A stretch of DNA of 64,000 nucleotides from Artemisia argyi (Eukaryota; Streptophyta; Magnoliopsida; Asterales; Asteraceae): positions 257,394,544 through 257,458,543 of the forward strand of contig CM060708.1 in NCBI GenBank assembly GCA_030686995.1, read 5' to 3'. The position numbers and the translations under genes were made by a program. The notes beneath the pieces were generated by a model. It was not told where the DNA came from. It saw only the letters and a program-made list of their open reading frames with translations, and did no database searches. This document shows, one piece after another, positions 11,750-24,583 of the stretch. How positions within the stretch are numbered: the stretch's first letter is position 1; each line of letters begins with the position of its first letter.

Positions 11750-12129
11750 TGGACTGGAGCTATCTAAATGTACAAAGTTCAAACCACTTAAACAATATAT
11801 CGACTAACACTTCCTCGTAGTTAGATCGGGAGGGGGCCAAACACTCAAACTGTATGAAACTCCTCAAACGAAGCGAACGACAATCATTTACTAAAGATAT
11901 CAATATACTGATAACGCGATGACACATGAAGAAAAAGAACCCGACCCAAAGTAACCCTGTGACGAACAAAATGAATATCAATCTCTATATGCTTCGTCTG
12001 CTGATATTACACAGGGTTAGCAGTCAAATAAATGGCACTGGCGTTATCACACTGATGTTGCTTATCCGATCTTCATACTGCAATTCCCGTTTTGATAAAA
12101 CGTATGCTGCTAGAATGCAAAAGGTGTTA
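11750..12129 (-). pseudogene. Ty1/copia RNase H relic
   Basis: The minus strand is related to the copia RNase H end seen at 37830 and 57650. It shares the region around 'ANS/ metqmKHI' and the 'VRILHV' block (here heavily broken), with matching nucleotide text such as GCAGTCAAATAAATGGCA at about 12020. It is interrupted at 12138 by a hAT-type element. Confidence 0.5.
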
Positions 12130-12137
12130 TATGTGGG

Positions 12138-12990
12138 CAGGGACGTAGCCAAGTGATAAGTTGGATGGGCCGTGGCCAACCTTAAAGTTTTATCATAATA
12201 CTAGCGACCTACATATATGTTGTAGTATTGTAGTCGGTTAAATTGTTTTAGCCCCACTCAAATTAATAAAAGTCACCCATCCAAAGTAAAAATTGGGAGT
12301 TGCTATTGCAACACCCGCTATAGGACATAGTATAAACCGATATGCACACAGTACAATAACGTTATGCACACATTATATCCCAGTTATACATAAAAAGGTG
12401 TATAAATAGGAGATTTGGGGTGTGTGTATAGTACAACCCGTGAAAATTATTGCAAGATTTTATCAGTGTATGGCTTGTATTGAAATTACATATATGATCG
12501 GCTATTAAATGAAACAATAACTAGAGACCGTTTAATCACATCCACCCTTTAAATATTAATGATTTTAATTAAGGAGTGCCATGTGTTCTTGATGTTTTAA
12601 ATGAACACCTTCTTACGTAAGACTTATAAAATTTTGTATATTTATAGGTTGTGTTAACCACACTCTCTAGCCTACCTTGTCCTCTTGTCCTTTTTTCTTG
12701 TCCCTCAATTTATTTTAGTACAACATAGTTTTTTGTCAGTTTCTGTTCCGTATTTCTGACAGTTTTAACCGTTTGACATGTTAAATTTTATATTTTCTGT
12801 TCCGCACTTTCAGGTTTATATCTTTTTGATATAAACAAATTATAAAAAAAAAATAAAAAAAAAAAATAAGGGAGGGTGCGGCTAACATTTTTGGGGAGGG
12901 TGGGGATAACGGCCCCTATATTTATTTTTATCGAATCTTTTTTGTGTTTGCTTTGGCTAACCCGATCATAAAATCTTAACTCCGTCACTG
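12138..12990. mobile_element. Non-autonomous hAT-type element
   Basis: The terminal inverted repeats are imperfect: CAGGGACGTAGCCA on the left, and the right end read in reverse is CAGTGACGGAGTTA. The flanks TATGTGGG and TATGTTGT agree at six of eight positions, as expected for a decayed 8-bp hAT target duplication. No transposase is inside (853 bp). Confidence 0.65.
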
Positions 12991-13930
12991 TATGTTGTTT
13001 TCACGCAACATGTGAGCTGCCGCATCAACACTTTGATAGGTTGCATAGTCAGATTAACTTAGAATTGGACTGAGTTGCCATTAATTAAACGTAATTTTAC
13101 TTTTTCGAAAAGGCAATTTTTTTCATATCTTATACTACCTTTCTTAAAATATATTTCACAAATGCCTCAAACGGTATTTGAACTCACAACCTATAAGTTG
13201 GTGTGTTGTAATTATATAATCATGACATTCATTATATAAATAAAACAAATAACATCAAGTAACATAGCGGAAGCATATAGGATCATATATTGTATAATTA
13301 AATATTCAAACATAAAGTAAACGTAGCTTTTGATTTTAGCCCGAACAAGAATCAAACTTTAAGCAATTCTTCAAATCAAGAACCCTAATTAGGGTTTATA
13401 GGATTGTAAGAATTACCCCTACCTCTTTTGTAATTCAATCAAAGAATATAATCAATAGTGTGGTTATATCACGTTCTTTTACACACATAATATAATGAAT
13501 TAAAGTTATGCAAGTAAAGAATCACAAAATCAAACCAAACAATTTGTTTTGGAAAAACACAAATCGACAAACCCTAAGGGTTGTTTGTTTCGATCGGCCA
13601 AGAAAGAAAAAGCAAGAGAAAGAGTTTTTGAGTTTGTGTGTGTGCACAAGAGCTGTCAAAAACTAATGTGTGCCTTTGTATTTATAGTGTTTTCAATCTT
13701 GAAGCTCAAGTTAGGGTTGGGTTGGCCTACCCTTCCCCAACCGATCGGCCAAACACCCTTAAGGGTGTTTCTGGACCTAGCTTCTTTACTTCTAATTGTT
13801 TACAAAATAAACTTTCCTAATATTCGTCTAACGGTCGTTAGCAATTTTCCTTTAAATACTAACGGTCGTCAGACATATTTTATGATTTTAATAAATAACT
13901 ATAACATTTTATATTTAATTATTAATCTTT
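12991..13930 (-). mobile_element. Probable LTR remnant (copia-like)
   Basis: The arrangement and wording, including the paired TTAAGGGTG block near 13755 and a promoter-like AT stretch, resemble a degraded copia LTR on the minus strand. Ends, PBS and target duplication were not found. A 127-codon plus-strand frame at 13549 has no recognisable domain. Low confidence. Confidence 0.3.
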
Positions 13931-14083
13931 AACTCTCATACGTAAAGTGTGCAATCCCGTGATCTCGAGTTCGATACTAACACACGAGATATTATTTCAT
14001 GTCTATGAAACTAACATGGTGGGAAACTCACATACTACTAGACCAAAGGCGTTGGGTAATTAAATGTCTATTTAAATTTGTTT

Positions 14084-14084
14084 T

Positions 14085-14125
<41 letters not shown>
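14084..14125 (+). repeat. Poly(T) tract
   Basis: About 40 consecutive T. The flanking 13931-14440 stretch shows no gene. Confidence 0.85.
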
Positions 14126-14126
<1 letters not shown>

Positions 14127-14573
14127 ACTTTTTCAAGCCTTTAGGGTTTATGGAATTAGCCCTGTTTATAGTGTCGATTGTCAAAGGTTTATGGAATTAA
14201 ACGTTGCAAAGTCTTTGATGCATTTAGTTTTGCTTCTTTTCTCCAGATTATCGATCGTTAGTTGTGTCATCTTTTGTAGGCGAAAATTAGGAGTGCATCA
14301 TGGCGGGGTTTTGGTTGATTCGGAACTTGAAGAGAATATAGGAGTAACGAATGAAGTTTAAACTGGTTTATTGTTCTCTATGTTTCTAGTTATCTTTATT
14401 AATTTGTTGTTTCACAACAATCCAAGTTACCTTTTGCGTAAAGAGTGGATAAATTTATAAGACAAACTGAAATAAAATTAAGGTTTCAATTTTACTTATA
14501 ATATCCAATTACAAGTGGCATGCAGGTAAACGGGCCACAAGCTGCGCCGCTACTTGTTTTTGTATTGCAAAAC

Positions 14574-15226
14574 CTACTCTAATGAAAATAAACATTGGCC
14601 CTTAGCAGCCGGCGAGTTACTTTGCACAACTTTCTTCACGCGATCGAGGAGCTTGATTGCTTGGGGGGCTATCGCCCCGAAGGTATCAAAAGCGAATGGC
14701 ACAAACACATGCTGGTTCTCTAGACAAGCCGCTTCATGTTTATCCACTTTTTTGCTCTCGGCTTTCAAAAGTGCCTGCCCTGCCACAAAGACAGAATCCC
14801 GGAGTCCCACCAACGGGGATACCCCTGTAAGGTCAATGTACGCATGCTTGCCTTGCGCCCATCCAAACAAAAGAATGTCCGCTGGCCTCAAGGTGGACCG
14901 CCTGTCCAATGGGTCCGTCAAGAAATTCACGGGAGCCTCTTTCTTAGTTGAAATCCCTGCCCTTCGTAGCACATCCCATAGAACATCTCTAACCAGGTCA
15001 TGTCTGTATTTAAAGCCTGACAGCTCCTGACAATGTAGGGCGTGTTCTCCAAACTTGTCCAAGCATGCTTTTTTACAAATCGGACACGGTTCGTCGACGG
15101 GAAACATGGGAATCATAAGCCGGTATATGAGGACAGCCCGATATTCGATAGCCGACATGTGTTGCCCGAGTCCGTCAATTGGGAGGACACTTAGGAAATC
15201 TTGAGCAACCGAGCAGCAGTAGTATT
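14574..15226 (-). pseudogene. Zinc-knuckle plus restriction-endonuclease-like domain ORF (retroelement C-terminus)
   Basis: A 194-residue minus-strand frame, open for a further 22 codons upstream (ending ...VAQDFLSVLPIDGLGQH before the Met at 15158). It contains CPICKKACLDKFGEHALHC (C-x2-C...H...C), then KYRHDLVRDVL, RPADILLFGW and YIDLTGVSPL, then FVPFAFDTFG. The knuckle followed by RHD-like and PAD...IDLT motifs resembles the C-terminal nuclease of R2-type non-LTR retroelements and many plant 'reverse-transcriptase-like' proteins. No RT domain adjoins it. A relative at 39.0-41.0 kb keeps both flanks but lacks this coding block. Fragment; its function as a nuclease is inferred from motifs only. 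Confidence 0.55.
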
Positions 15227-15239
15227 TTATGAAAGTGTT

Positions 15240-15470
15240 GGAATGAATGATTAAAAAGACTTAAAAACAATATGTTCCCTAGTAATCAAATGGTTGAGGA
15301 AGAATGTTCGTTACACCGGACACTCTAGCGTCTCTAAAAGTGTAAAACTTATACAGTAATATCTTAGAGTTAATTAACCAAAAAGCAAATCTTATTCTAA
15401 GCCAATCATAATATCAGTTTATTTAATATTGATTTGATGCCAAAATCGTCAACCTGGTTTGAACTTTATA
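15240..15470. repeat. Repeat shared with 39.09-39.15 and 40.83-40.99 kb
   Basis: The text around ATCAAATGGTTGAGGAAGAA (15287), TATACAGTAATATCTTAGAG (15350) and CAAAATCGTC (15440) recurs around a Harbinger-like element at 39151-40820. Here the site is uninterrupted, so this copy approximates the pre-insertion site. Confidence 0.75.
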
Positions 15471-15474
15471 TATA

Positions 15475-16088
15475 CTAGCAGGGTACCCGCGCGTTGCAGC
15501 GGCGGGTACCCTAAATTAAAATTTTCCTGTGAATCGTGTAATTTTAGTTTATTATGTTCTTTTTGACAATAAATTTACGGATATCAAAATTTCGTTTAGC
15601 TCGTGTCCGTTCGGGCTCGAGCCCGTTGGCTCGTGTCCGTTCAGGCTCGAGCCCGTTTGGCCCATGCCCGTTCGGGCTCGAGCCCATTTGACCCGTTGCT
15701 TGTTCGGACTTGAATATTTGTATAATGTGCTTTATTATTTGTATTAGTGACATTTAATGCAGGAATTGTGTTTAAATTGGTTGTACAATATGCTTGATAA
15801 TTTGTATTTCTTATGTAAGGGGTGTTTTAATAAGTGCATTAATTGTATTTATTGACCGGTTAATTAATTGTATTTAATGTACATAATGTTTTATTTATTA
15901 TATTTAATGTTAGTATTAATGGTATGTTAGAATTAAATGAGGGGAAAATTGATGTGTACTTTAAGCTTATTAACTTGTAAATGTCTAATTATATTTTCAT
16001 CACTTGTACTTTAAGCTTATTAATTTGTAAGGCTTAAAATTAAGAATGCTAAAATTAGAAGGCATTCCTCCTTTATAATATAGTAAGA
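15475..16088 (-). mobile_element. Short non-autonomous Helitron
   Basis: Read on the minus strand it starts TCTTACTATATTATAAAGGA after an A, and ends with the hairpin CCGCTGCAACGCGCGG, then ACCCTGCTAG followed by T. TC start, hairpin, CTAG end and A/T insertion context all fit a Helitron (614 bp). Internally, 15600-15690 holds three repeats with a GGGCTCGAGCCC palindrome. Confidence 0.75.
15600..15700. repeat. Three tandem units with palindromic CGGGCTCGAGCCCG
   Basis: Units of about 33-36 bp each contain GGGCTCGAGCCC (one diverged to AGGCTCGAGCCC) and a CCGTTC/GCCCGT context. They lie inside the Helitron at 15475-16088, close to its hairpin end. Confidence 0.8.
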
Positions 16089-17183
16089 TTATTCTCTTTG
16101 ACGTTCCACGTGAAACTAATGTTACCAAAGATCACAACCCAATCTGCCACACGTCAATATTTTTTTTTATGACTACTTGTTTTTTTTTCTTTACTATTTC
16201 TTTTTTCTTTTTAATGCTTATATTATTTTAGTTTGGATCGTTGATAAATGATAAAAAAATATGTAATGTTTGTATGTATTGGTTGTGTAGGTTGAAAAAA
16301 GAGAAAATAATATTTTAATAAAAAATTGGATTGAGCTGAATTGTTGATAAATATGGGGATGTTTCTTTTTTTGTCCTGTTTGGGTCTAGTGGCTGTTTAG
16401 AGAAATGTGGGTTGCTTGTAACAAGAACCATTTGGGAAAATGGTGTTTCTTTTTTTTGCTTAATAAATCTTTTTAATAGCAGCAAATGACCTTTTTACCC
16501 TCTTCACCTATATCTATGATTTACCAGTTTTGTCAAAACCATTATTTTGTTACCAGAAACCATTCTTATCTTAAATATCCCAATGTTAACATTCGTAAAT
16601 GTAAATTGCAAAAAAAAAAAAAAAAAAAGCATTTAAAAAATTAAGAAACTAGAATATAGAAAACCCAAATCAATCTTCCTCAACATAAAAGTCACAAAAC
16701 CCAAATCCATCTTCCTCAACATAAAAGCCACAGCCGGGAGGATGTGATGGAGCAGGGGCGTCACCAGATCTATAACAGTGTGCGATGGTGGCAGACTGTT
16801 TCGGGTTAAGAGAGCAGCGGTGGTTGAGGGTGACAACAGTGGAGATTTTGGAGGGTGGTGTGGTGGTTATGGTTTGTCTATAGTACAGTGGTGCAGGCCA
16901 GCGGTGGTAATGGTTTGTGTGGTGCGGTGGTGACGACTGGTGGTGCAGTGATGAGAGAGTTTGTTTGGATTAAAGGAAGAAGAAGAAGAACTAGAAAGAA
17001 GGGTAGGATGGTCATGTGAGGTGTGGTTGGTGTCCTGGATGAAAAAGGGTGGGGTTTTTGTACCCTTCTACATTAAGGAAAGGTGTTTAGAATAAGCTAA
17101 AAAGAAACATACAAGTTTCCTGTGTGTAAAGGCATTTTGTTACCAAATAGGTCATTAAGCAAAAAAGAAACAGAACCTAGTCT
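16089..17183. other. No gene recognised; GGT-rich stretch
   Basis: Contains an A-run at 16611-16628 and a GTGGTG-rich segment at 16780-16930 like the one at 59820-59950. Frames across it are compositional. A tandem pair of about 42 bp occurs at 16660-16735. Confidence 0.5.
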
Positions 17184-17537
17184 AAATTCGTTAAGGAGAA
17201 CATAAACCGGGCGAATCGTGAAAAATTGATTCTGGAAAAAAGAAGCCATGTCAAAAAAAACATAAAAGTACGTTAAAGTAATGATTTCGTTATTGTACGT
17301 GTTTAAAAAAGAAAACATAGATCATTCGTGATTTAGAACAACAAATTTTCAGATATATATTTTGCTTGATAAACTTACATCCATTACAACAAAATTTGTG
17401 TATCTTGAATAAGCGAATTATTTATTACTTAAGTCATTCGCAAGAGTACTACTATAATTAAAAGATCTTAATAAAACATTATATAATAAATTTCATGAAA
17501 TAACAATGGAAACGGTAGATAATTTCGTAGTATATCA
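17184..17537 (+). promoter_or_regulatory. Distal upstream region of LOR copy 1
   Basis: Collinear with 55298-55760 upstream of the intact LOR gene (for example TCATTCGTGATTTAGAACAA at about 17322 and 55462, and GAAACGGTAGATAATTTCGT at about 17509 and 55731). This marks the left edge of the duplicated segment; homology starts near CTAAATTCGTTA. It is separated from the gene by Helitron and MITE insertions. Confidence 0.8.
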
Positions 17538-17868
17538 CTAGTTATAATGTCCGCGCACGCGCGAGTTTTTTTAAAATTTTTTGAAATAATTATTTAAAAT
17601 TTTTAATCCTATTGTTAATTGCATCATATTTATATTTTTCGTATTTATCTTCTATTTGTGTTGTGGATAAATATAAAATAAATAATATTTTTTTTAAATA
17701 TCTTATCTATATTTTTTTTATTTATCTTCTACTTGTGTTATGGATAAATATAAAATATTAACTAATAAGAAAATAATATTTTTTTTAAATAAAATTATTA
17801 CTAAATCAGGTATGAATTGATTTTTTGAAATGCAAAATTCCCAATATGGGTTTTGTTTTATTATATAA
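17538..17868 (-). mobile_element. Short Helitron A in LOR copy-1 upstream region
   Basis: The minus-strand 3' end is GCGCGTGCGCGGACATTATA then ACTAG, with CTAG at 17538-17541 next to T. The 5' end lies near TTATATAATAAAACAAAACC. It is absent from the collinear region of copy 2 near 55757. Same family as 18380 and the 25855 terminus. Confidence 0.7.
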
Positions 17869-18183
17869 GGGGGGGTGGCAACCTTGCGGTTTGCAAGGTT
17901 CGGCAAGGGTTGCCGATCGGCAAACACCATTGCCATTCATGCGGCAAGTGGAATTCGGTACTGCATGCGGTAGTTTATACCGAATCGGTGGGGGAGAAAA
18001 ACAAGGCACATTGTTAGGAGCATGGAGTAAATGCTAGGAGCATGGATGCATTGATTCATGTTGAGGCAAGATTGCCACTAAAAATTCATGTTGAGGCAAC
18101 CTTAGGCATAAAATGTGTTGGAACTAGTTGATTGGTTGTTTGCTCTTTTAGTTGAGGCAACTTTAGGCAAGGGATCCACCCCT
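17869..18183. mobile_element. MITE-like element with GGGGTGG ends
   Basis: The ends form an inverted repeat (GGGGTGGCAAC on the left, CCACCCCTA on the right) around about 315 bp containing repeated 'GTTGAGGCAA' blocks. It is absent from copy 2, where ATCA joins directly to TTCAATCGATCTTCTTACTA. Superfamily not assigned. Confidence 0.55.
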
Positions 18184-18379
18184 AAAAGATTCAATCGATC
18201 TTCTTACTAAAATGAAACTTATGAGTGATATTCAAAATACTAAAAAACGTGGTTAAAATTAAGAGAACAACCCCAGGCTTACCATAAGTCAACAAAAAAG
18301 ATGCAGTCTATTAATCTATATTTAGATATAGTCATATAACAATTAACTATCACGTGTGCTATTCTACTACTATACATCA
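18184..18379 (+). promoter_or_regulatory. Middle upstream region of LOR copy 1 with G-box
   Basis: Collinear with 55761-56166 of copy 2, which has extra sequence between. It includes the CACGTG G-box at 18351-18356 (56138-56143 in copy 2). Because of the Helitrons at 18380-25855 this G-box now lies about 7.7 kb from the start codon, against about 250 bp in copy 2. Confidence 0.75.
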
Positions 18380-18740
18380 CTAGTTATAATGACCGCGCAC
18401 GCGCGAGTTTTTTTTTAAAGTTTTTTGAATAACATATTTTTATTTATTAAAAAAATAAATAATTTAATCTTTATTTTGTTTGATTTATGATTCTAGTTTT
18501 TTAAATAAATAATTATATTTTTTAAAATTATAATTTTTTATTATTAAAGATAATCATTTAAAAGTTTTGCATCTTATCTATATTTTTTGTATTTATCTTC
18601 TACTTGTGTAGTATATATCAACAAAACGAATTTAGAAATTTATAAATTAAAAAATAATAACTAATTAAAATATTAATTAATAAAGAAATAATTTTTTTTG
18701 AAATACGAAAGTCCCCACTAGAGGTTTTGTTGTATTATAT
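18380..18740 (-). mobile_element. Short Helitron B
   Basis: The minus-strand end is GCGCGTGCGCGGTCATTATA then ACTAG at 18380-18383, next to T. The AT-rich body resembles Helitron A. Its 5' side abuts another copy's GC hairpin (CCCGTGCACGCACGAGG, 18743), so two related elements lie head-to-tail. Confidence 0.65.
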
Positions 18741-20163
18741 AAACCCGTGCACGCACGAGGTTTTTTCTAAATTTCTAAATAATGCAATTACACCTATTAA
18801 AAACAAATAGTTTATTTTCTGTTTTGATTATGGTTAGCATGTTACTCTTGTTAGTTCAACTATTGTGATTGTAATTTTTTATAGGTTTTTGTAGACGGTA
18901 AAGAATTGAAAGAGCTTTTGTTCCTCCATATAAACTATCTTCTGAATCACTGCAACAACAATCATATTGAAACATATTCGAATTGGAACCATAGGTTGAA
19001 AGAAAAAGTGGGTAAGAATAAGTTTAATACATGTTGTAACACAAATAATACTTGATCAAATTTTGAGAGATCTTTATTAGAGGTTCATAAGTTGTCTCGT
19101 AATAAAGCACTAAAAACATAAACAAAAATATATTACCACGTAAAGCACATACAGGAACATAAACTAAATACTAACTTAAAAAGAACAAAAAGTGACATGT
19201 TAGTACCTTTTAGTTTTGCACATGTGTTAATCAATGATCTCTTACTCAACAAAGTATTAAAATTATGAGTTCCAATGGGTCAATTTGTAAGTCTTTCCGG
19301 TCCTAACGGGTAAAAATGAGTACCCAATACCACCTACTTACATAATTTGTTAATTTTGTGTATTTCTTGTGCCTAACGGGTAAGATTAAAGGATTAACAA
19401 AAAAGAACAGAATCGACTAATTTTTGAATATAATTCCGATCATATGGAAACACTATCTTGAACAATCCCTTTTAGCACACCTAGTTTTCTTCATTTTGAT
19501 CAAAAAGTATCATTTAATCACTTCCGAATACTTACGCAAACATGTCCTTGAATGCATATAAAGATTCTAAATATATGTACCTGCTAAATATTGTTTCTTC
19601 CGACAATACGATAAAGATAAACTGATACTTCACAAAACTCTAAGCTAAGCTTTACCTTTTAGCCACCTAAACGTTGCACCCACACTAAATATAGGACGTC
19701 GCAGATGAATCATATTGTTACATATAAGTAAGCCATATATATTTTGTACTCCAAACTAAATACAAAAGCTATCCAGTCTCCAAAAAGAATAAGCTAATGC
19801 TATCTCCTTCATCGCTTCGAAAAAATATATGTGGATTAACAACAACATAACAACATTAGAGTGCAATATAACTATTGTTTTATTTGAGATAACCATAATC
19901 AATATCATATTTAAAAAATGAACAATATTGTGATATCTCCTCGAAATAGTAAAAGAAACGGAACTTAATGTACGCAACATGGATTTAAGGCGAGAATTGG
20001 TGTTGGGTACATGTTTGCATATCTGATGCTCATGACAATCTTAACTACAAACAAAAGACATATTATTGATTATAATTTAATTATGTCCTCAAGTAGTCTT
20101 AACTGAGAATTAGCAGTACACACAATCCATATTTTCCTTTTGCCTCTCTTGTACATCCTCTTA

Positions 20164-20272
20164 CTATATATGAATTGTGTTGGTCTTGATATGAGCTTTT
20201 AGTTGCTCTAGAAGCAGCTTAAATTTGGCCATACAGTTTTTTGCTAATATGGCATTCTCCTCTGCTCTCCAA
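20164..20272 (-). pseudogene. Exon-like piece, unrecognised protein (C-terminus)
   Basis: After a TTTTGCAG acceptor the minus strand reads WRAEENAILAKNCMAKFKLL then LEQLKAHIKTNTIHI and a stop. It looks like a charged, helical terminal exon. I do not recognise the family. Likely Helitron cargo. Confidence 0.35.
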
Positions 20273-23200
20273 CTGCAAAATACAATAGAATTTATAGAAC
20301 ACATCAGTAGACAATATATCATTTTTAATTTATATTTAGAAATTGCTGGAAGATTGGGATTGTTTAAATCAAACACTGTTAATTTTTTATAATCATGTTT
20401 TCAAAAATCAAATTTAAACAATTTTTAGTGGCGTGTAATTACTAAACACTACAAATTCAAACAACAAATATACATAACATCTAGATAACAACAAATGATT
20501 GGCTCTAAACATATTAGTGCTAATGCTTCTTGCATGTTTTAGATTGATAAATGTTGGCATTATTCTTTAGTGACTGTCTAACTGATATCAATCATGAACT
20601 CATTTATAGTTCTTCGGAATGTTCTGATATATCTTAAAGTTCTATTTAGCATGTTAAACATGTACCACAAAGATGATTACTACAATATTTAATTCTGAAT
20701 AGTTACAAACAACCAAACAAACCTAATTGTCAGATTTGGGACCAATAGCGATATGTATGAAGAAAGAAGATTAGGACATAACCCGATCTTCAAAACTACA
20801 ATGGTTCAGTTTTTGGTTTTCAGTAAATACATATAAGATATATGATGAACATATCTTTTACGCAATCATGGCACGCGAATGTGGCATGGAATTCCTTGCC
20901 TCTGTACTTTTGGAGTGAATACATCAACCATAAGATGTTCTAAAATCTAAATGACAGAATTTTGGCTCGTCAAAAACATCATAATACTTAAGCCTATCTT
21001 CCTCATAAAGTCTGTAAGATGTTTAACTAATAATCAATCCCTTAACAGAAATGATACAACATTTTAGCACTATCCGAAGTTATGACTTAACAGCTTTTAT
21101 GAGTATCCCAAACATCTGGAGATAAGTTGTTTTTTATATGCAGTAAGAGCTAGATCTTTCTTATTTCACAATATGACATATGTTTTTGAGATGATCATTG
21201 TCAAACATTATGAGAGTCTAGTACTCCCAACGACACTTGTCAACTCAAATAAACTGTCCGGGGTCAATCCAAAGAAGTTGCCTTTTTTTATCTTTTCCAA
21301 AAACAATTTAGCATACAATTGCCAAATATTCTATTGTCATAATTGATCGTTTTAAAAAGCTATTACTTTTGGGCCCGAAGATAACCCCAATTTATCATGA
21401 TTAATCGTCATACAACTTTTAATCTAGATTCGTTGTAATTTAATAAAGTGGTGGTAAATATAAGTGAGAATAGAGTGTACCTGCATTCTCCATTATAGTT
21501 CGATAACCAGTCGCTTTAAATGTCTACCATTAAAACTCATCACCAAGTGCCACAATAGCTAAACGAATCACATTTTCACCATATCAAAATAAATCTAGCC
21601 TAGCATGTTAAAGGGAATAAAAGAAAAACAAATAATCAAACAACACATATTATTGAATAAATCAAAGAATTACAAAGTGCTTTATGGAATAAACACTTAT
21701 TGAACAACAATACTTAACATCCGCCAGTCAAAAGGACTAATTATGCAAGATTTATCAAGAATTGGGATGTTTCGTGAGAGAAACTTGAAAAAGGGTTGAA
21801 ATGTGCATTGTACATAGGTATGCGATCAAATAAAAAGTTTTAACATTTTAAATTTGATCTAAGCAAACACAAATAATCAGTAAATATCATCTTTTTGACA
21901 ATTTGATGACAAAGTTATAAATCAAAGTCAACATTCTATTTTTGGCTCTTGTTTATCCCACATAAGTAAAATAATCAACATTGACATTCAACAATATTTG
22001 GTTTTGGTCTCATTTAGATTATGTACTGTAGTAACCAACAATGGCCGAGACACTGATATAGTTCTAGTAGGCATATTATTGGCAACTATGATAACAGATT
22101 AGTGAAGATATGTTTATTTCTAATGCGAAACATGTCAAAACTATTTATGTTGATCACAATGTTATTTGTAAGTTTTAGCAACCTCTTTCTTTATTTTTTT
22201 CGTTTCTAACTTCTTATTTCTCAACATTCTTAATATATGCAATTAAATCACCTAAGCTCTTAGTCAAGATTGATCACATTACACATCTACATGTTATAAT
22301 ATAGTAGCAGATTATCAGCATGTCATAATTCTCATTACAATGGTCTAACAACTCCAATATAATTTATGAAAACGCAAAAAAATATAAAAACATATATTTT
22401 CAGATAAAGTACACAAACTAACCACTAACCTGCACATTTTGACTTAAAATAAAGGTGACCCATTCTAATCAATCCCATTGCCCAACTCGCGCATCTTGCC
22501 ACCTATGCCGACAAGTATAGAATTAAGGTATTTCCCATGGAATTCTTACCTATGCATCTGTTTGATGACGAACTGTCTTTTCGCTTGATTCATGGAGTTG
22601 GCTAGCTATTAAGATCTCGTCAGTAGTGTCAAATTAAGTAGTTAAAAATAACATGACTATATAAGAATACATGAGAATTACTATAACAGGTTACTATCAA
22701 CTGAATCAAAAGCATCAACATTTAATGGTTCAAAAATGAAGCACCTTTTAGCAAGACTTTTCTTTCAACTACAAAATACTGCTACAAAGTCAAATAAACT
22801 CATCTTACACCTACAGTTAAACTATAATTTTAATGCATACACCTTCCTAAATCCTTTTTATTCAAAGATTTAAAAATATAATTGTAATACCGCTATTTTT
22901 AATCGTCATTAACACATTAATTATTCATACAAAATTAAACACGAAACGATGAAAAGTGTATATAGGTCAACCTAATCCACGCCACCCATTTTGACCCACA
23001 CTAAGAATGACATGCTTCAACTTCCCAGTGTTGATTCTATCGATGTAAAGGGGGCACAAGTTAATAAAAACCTATATATCTTTTTGGTAAAATAAAATAA
23101 TGTAAGCACAAAAACTAAACCTGCAAGAATACCACTAAACTCAAGCACTGAAATCCTATATTATAACTCAGCACACCTTGCGCATAACATGTGTCACCCT

Positions 23201-24446
23201 TATCCAGGTTTTTTGCACACAATTCTACAAAGGAGATTATTCAACCCATTTGACCCATACCCAGTCATGAACTTAACAAACATTCATAGGTCTAGCCCAC
23301 AAACACACACACATGTTACATATAAGAATCATTTTACTCGTTGAATATATGTCAAATCTTTATTACTTCCTACCAATGGGATACCAGTCAGAACTTTTTT
23401 TTCCGTACTCATGGTACTTTACTCTCTCTATTAATTCAGCATTACTCTGGCAATGCTGACTGCAATCCGCCACAACATTCTTATTCTCGATGTATCAAGT
23501 CTTTATCATCCTATCACTTATTCATTAATCCCTACCACAACGATGCCGATCAAAATCCTAACTCTTTATTTAATAGTATATCTATTAATAATTCACTATT
23601 ACTTTCGCAATGTGGATTGATAGCACCTACATCTACCACAACAGACGTTGATAGTATGCCAGCTTACAACCAAACTACACATATGCATCTATCAAGGAAA
23701 CACTCTACTAACATTCAAAACATTATCTTGAGCAATCTGTCATAAACATCCACACTATTTGTTATCTTAGAACTTATTCATTAATAAACATTGTCCCATG
23801 TGTGATCATGTAATCGCTAAAACAACAACTAAAAAAGTAGAAGCAACAGCTTGGTCAAGTGTTTCACCAGCACCATGTAACCTATGCAATCTTCGATCTA
23901 CTAAAAACTCTCTTCACAAGCTTTAGTTAAATATAAGTAGAACATCAAAAAAGGTTGGTTATACGACTTATATTCATAACTTAGATACCACTGTATAAGT
24001 CAAAGTATACATGGCTTTTGGGTTGATTAGACTACTTGTACCTCAAGTTCATCAACTCACAAATCTTTTATATGTTTTACCAAAGATGGGGAAAAAACCT
24101 GGTGATTTGTTGAGTTTCATTGAATGATCTGCAGATAACTTTGATTAAAAATTCGGTGGAATAAAAAAATTGGTCAATCAATTGAGTTTATATAATGCTT
24201 CGGTTAAGTCCCTGTTAGATTAGAATTACAATTGTAATACAATTTAAACTGGTTTTGTATTAAGAAGCCTGGATTTTTTAAAGAAATTACAGTTTAGTCC
24301 AAGAAAATGTAAAAAAAGTTTTCAAATAACATAGACATATGGTTTGAGTTCCGATGCTGCATTCATCAGATGATCACTTGCCTGAGTTGTACTCTGGAAA
24401 GAATGACCATTGGTCATAGATGGAACTGTGTTTGGGTTTGGTTTTT

Positions 24447-24583
24447 AAATGACCATAAAACTTCTAAAAGCTATCTGAATGGCAACTGCAGCCTTGTGTT
24501 CCAAGCTCAAAGTAGTATTTTCCTTGTGTTCTAGATGCTGTGTGACACTGGCTTCTGAACCATTGATAGATGACGAATCATCT
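24447..24583 (-). pseudogene. Exon-like piece with IQ-like motif
   Basis: The minus strand reads DDSSSINGSEASVTQHLEHK then ENTTLSLEHKAAVAIQIAFR and SFMVI before a stop. AAVAIQIAFRSF resembles the first half of an IQ calmodulin-binding motif. It has the same orientation as the 20.2-kb piece and may come from the same captured gene. No parent gene identified. Confidence 0.35.

Noticed and set aside
13935..14000. tRNA/SINE-like box B (GAGTTCGATAC)
   Set aside because: Poor match, no box A at the right distance and no tail.
14554..15030. 158-codon plus-strand frame
   Set aside because: Antisense shadow of the zinc-knuckle/nuclease-like frame on the minus strand.
23341..23745. 134-codon plus-strand frame
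   Set aside because: AT/CA-rich composition, no domain, no splice or promoter context, inside Helitron C with exon-like pieces on the other strand.
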